A stretch of DNA of 64,000 nt from Flavobacterium sp. SUN052 (GTDB lineage: Bacteria; Bacteroidota; Bacteroidia; Flavobacteriales; Flavobacteriaceae). Positions 62,901-64,000 of the stretch are shown one piece after another. The stretch lies in NCBI RefSeq assembly GCF_028867935.1, contig NZ_JAPQNS010000004.1:62001-126000 (forward strand), given 5' to 3'. Under the pieces are notes generated by a model. The model saw nothing but the letters and a program-made list of their open reading frames with translations, did no database searches and was not told the origin of the DNA. Numbering within the stretch: the first letter of the stretch is position 1; every line of letters begins with the position of its first letter. Both the position numbers and the translations under genes were made by a program.

Positions 62901-64000
62901 GCCCGATAGTCACCCCTGCCGTGGCGGTGCAGCCGTTGGAGGACGTAGCGGTAACTGTGTACTGCCCCGGCACACTCACCACCAGCGGATTGTCAGTGCT
63001 GCTCCCTCCCGCCAGAGTGGGGCTGGCTGTCCAGAGATACGTAGCCGAACTACCCGATGCGGTGAGGGTGACCGACGAGACGGTGCAGGTCAGCAACGTA
63101 CTGCTGGCGTTGATGCTCACCGAAGGCAACGCATTGACGGTCAAACTAACCAGGCTGGTACTAACCACCGGTATGGGATTGAGGCCGTCGGCCACCGTAA
63201 TGGTCAGCGTCTGCACACCCGACACGCCCACTCCTACAGAAGCCGACACTGCCGAAGTGGACTGCGCCGACAGCGTAATGCCCGCCGGAGCCGCCCAGGT
63301 ATAACTGTAGGGTGAAGCTCCCCCCGTAGCCGTCACCGAGAGTGTTACGGTGTTCCCTGAACAAATGGTGGTGGGCACGACACGGGTGAACAGCGTCAGG
63401 CTGAACGGCCCCTGATACTCCACCGCGCCCATATCGACCCGGCCCCGGACGATGCGGGGGCCGCCCACCAAATCAGTAGCTGGCAAAGCAAGTCCCGAAT
63501 AGGGCGCACTAGCCACGGTGACGCTGGCCGGGTTGCCCGCGTTGATAGCCACCGAACCCGCCACCAATGACACGCTCGTGGGAGCGACAAACGGCGAGGT
63601 TGTCACGTTGGTCAGGTTGGTGGGAGAGGTGCCGTAGTCCGTTACCGAGGGCTGGAATAAACTGTAGGTGGCCGTGAGGATGGCATTGTTGTTCACAAAG
63701 GTGTTGCCGTCGCCATTATTCCAGAACACGGAGTTTGTCACCACCGGATTGCTCGCGCCAGTAGCCCCATTGTTGTAAAAGGCTCCTCCGCTTGGGGAGG
63801 TGTTGGCCTGAAACGAGCAGTTGGTCAAGGTTGGGCTACTCGTTCCGCCACTTCCCTCGTTGAACATCGCCCCGCCAGAGTCGCCACTGGTGTTGCTCTG
63901 AAAGGCGCAGTTAGTCAGCACCGGGCTACTCGTTCCCGGGGGACCCTGCAGGGTCTCCGCTGTATTGAAGATGGCCCCGCCCAGTAGGTCGGCCCGATTA
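59929..64000 (-). CDS. Giant beta-helix/Ig surface protein, unit C (5' end outside window)
   Basis: The frame is open to the window edge (first full codon at 63999), so at least 1356 residues are visible and the N-terminus is missing. At the visible start are Pmp-like beta-helix repeats (GGAMFNE, LTNCSFQANTS), closing with VDMGAVEYQG. Ig-like repeats follow, then a second choice-of-anchor Q beta-helix (nt about 62200-60970; GGAIYN/FxxN repeats, closing IDMGAMEFQD), further Ig-like repeats, and a C-terminal module GGVLYERIRIDRVGSYEIR...TDANGCRRTVEGVIVR that matches adhesin A. A 90-bp tandem repeat at 61411-61590 lies in the beta-helix. No T9SS sorting domain is recognised. An HTCS stump follows downstream. 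Confidence 0.85.
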   Translation of the reverse strand, partial: NRADLLGGAIFNTAETLQGPPGTSSPVLTNCAFQSNTSGDSGGAMFNEGSGGTSSPTLTNCSFQANTSPSGGAFYNNGATGASNPVVTNSVFWNNGDGNTFVNNNAILTATYSLFQPSVTDYGTSPTNLTNVTTSPFVAPTSVSLVAGSVAINAGNPASVTVASAPYSGLALPATDLVGGPRIVRGRVDMGAVEYQGPFSLTLFTRVVPTTICSGNTVTLSVTATGGASPYSYTWAAPAGITLSAQSTSAVSASVGVGVSGVQTLTITVADGLNPIPVVSTSLVSLTVNALPSVSINASSTLLTCTVSSVTLTASGSSATYLWTASPTLAGGSSTDNPLVVSVPGQYTVTATSSNGCTATAGVTIGQSLTLPAFNVSSSTICPGGTASLTATGCSGNVAWPGGVVGNVFSSSLADVYTATCTVGICATTASGTVTIAPLPQPTLRASGPLTCTATTSRLTATGGASYTLLGGPVSQANNTGVFTVSTVDTYTVVVATVSGCVASTTATVVSDTAQPAATLSGTPSTTLTCEQTSLTILAGGGISYALSGPLGGIVSQNAQSGTAVINQPGTYSVVVTGSNSCTAPSTLVISQSLSQVSRLYVSASQTAINGGDGLSWQTAFKDLQSALNYSCGQSITEIWVAAGVYKPTSTTSNRSASFAMRNNLAIRGGFVGNETDLGQRPVIQPVSAGGVLGNPSNSTLSGDINNDGTLTGNSIHVIFNPQGLTTTAVLDGFIITGGNADGATINAIGGAMYNNNSSPTLLNCIFQNNRANSGSAIYNINNSSPVLANCSFQNNLGFFNNSVISRGGAIYNQASSPTLTNCSFLNNQATGQFGIGGAVINLGSSRSRLTNCSFLNNQATGQLGSGGAVYNESSSLTLTNCSFQNNQVASQGGAIYNNSSGSVTLTNSVFWNNGGNNTFANVNSSSLTATYSLFDNTNGVDASGSGNLTSVTTSPFVSATSVALNACTLAINTGNSARYAAATSFTADLAGQPRIVGTSIDMGAMEFQDTPNYQVAFTLAPASSSAICVGSAVSVPVSVSGSIISYQWYKDGSPITSQTAATLSLPNAQTVNSGTYSVVVAGACNSVTSTAFSLTVSLYPTVSIAPNPPTGLTISSIQTATFTASGASSYSWSSGQSTSAIQATESGAYSVTGTTNGCSATASVMLTVTAAAPVIVSHPSPASTVCAGASVVVSVSATGSILGYRWLKAPAVVGQAPQAIRGQTSATLTLGNVQLANAGVYSVSITGPGGSTTSTGFTLTVNPLPTVSILFNGATVNANGGLPIITLPPAGPTNFRVFGGVLYERIRIDRVGSYEIRRSEFSQTGIFEVNELGPYMIRVTDANGCRRTVEGVIVR
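61411..61590. repeat. 90-bp tandem duplication in adhesin C
   Basis: TTGACCCGTTGCCTGATT recurs at 61411 and 61501, with the flanking bases nearly identical; the period is 90 bases (30 codons), and the frame is kept. Confidence 0.7.

Noticed and set aside
1..64000. tRNA or rRNA genes
   Set aside because: No cloverleaf-like segments or conserved rRNA stretches were noticed in the spacers; a covariance-model search would be needed to exclude them.

Overview
The window looks like a chromosomal segment from a Bacteroidota bacterium of the Cytophagales, most like Spirosoma and relatives. The signs are two SusC/SusD pairs, hybrid two-component systems (HTCS), a type IX secretion (T9SS) sorting domain, VCBS/ASPIC lipoproteins, promoter-like TAnnTTTG elements and little use of Shine-Dalgarno sites. 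This placement comes from gene families, not from a search.

Layout. 1-2.1 kb: a REP-associated tyrosine transposase (RAYT), an orphan Imm49-like immunity gene and copies of a 9-bp-stem REP palindrome. 2.1-16.5 kb, all minus strand: an ASPIC/VCBS lipoprotein and two tandem, clearly paralogous susC-susD pairs, each pair closed by a terminator. 16.7-21.7 kb, minus: a cytochrome c maturation cluster ccmB-C-D-E-F, with no ccmA, and with a CcmE of the CxxxY type. 21.8-31.4 kb: a small lipoprotein, feoA-feoB, a T9SS cargo protein, a 54-residue membrane protein, the NAD(P)HX repair enzyme Nnr, rplS, dapF, a bestrophin-like channel and a rhodanese. The spacers here hold several long inverted repeats. 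31.6-38 kb: a TonB-type outer membrane receptor facing a LytTR regulator, a gene-poor 0.8-kb stretch with a decayed small gene, a conserved hypothetical, and a membrane protein - histidine kinase - response regulator operon.

38-64 kb, all minus strand, is the most unusual part. A unit of [giant repeat-rich surface protein, then HTCS sensor/regulator] occurs three times in tandem. Unit C (right edge) has an adhesin cut by the window end, followed by only a stump of its HTCS. Unit B has a CHRD/DUF11-type surface protein and an intact HTCS. Unit A has a 2597-residue adhesin and an intact HTCS. The adhesins of A and C share a C-terminal module of about 55-60 residues that is not a recognisable T9SS sorting domain; a frameshifted relic of the same module lies just past the end of adhesin B. 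Tandem DNA duplications inside the adhesins, the HTCS stump and the broken module point to a locus that evolves by duplication and recombination. I infer that each HTCS senses an extracellular or periplasmic cue and controls its neighbouring surface protein, which would be a departure from the usual polysaccharide-utilisation role of HTCS.
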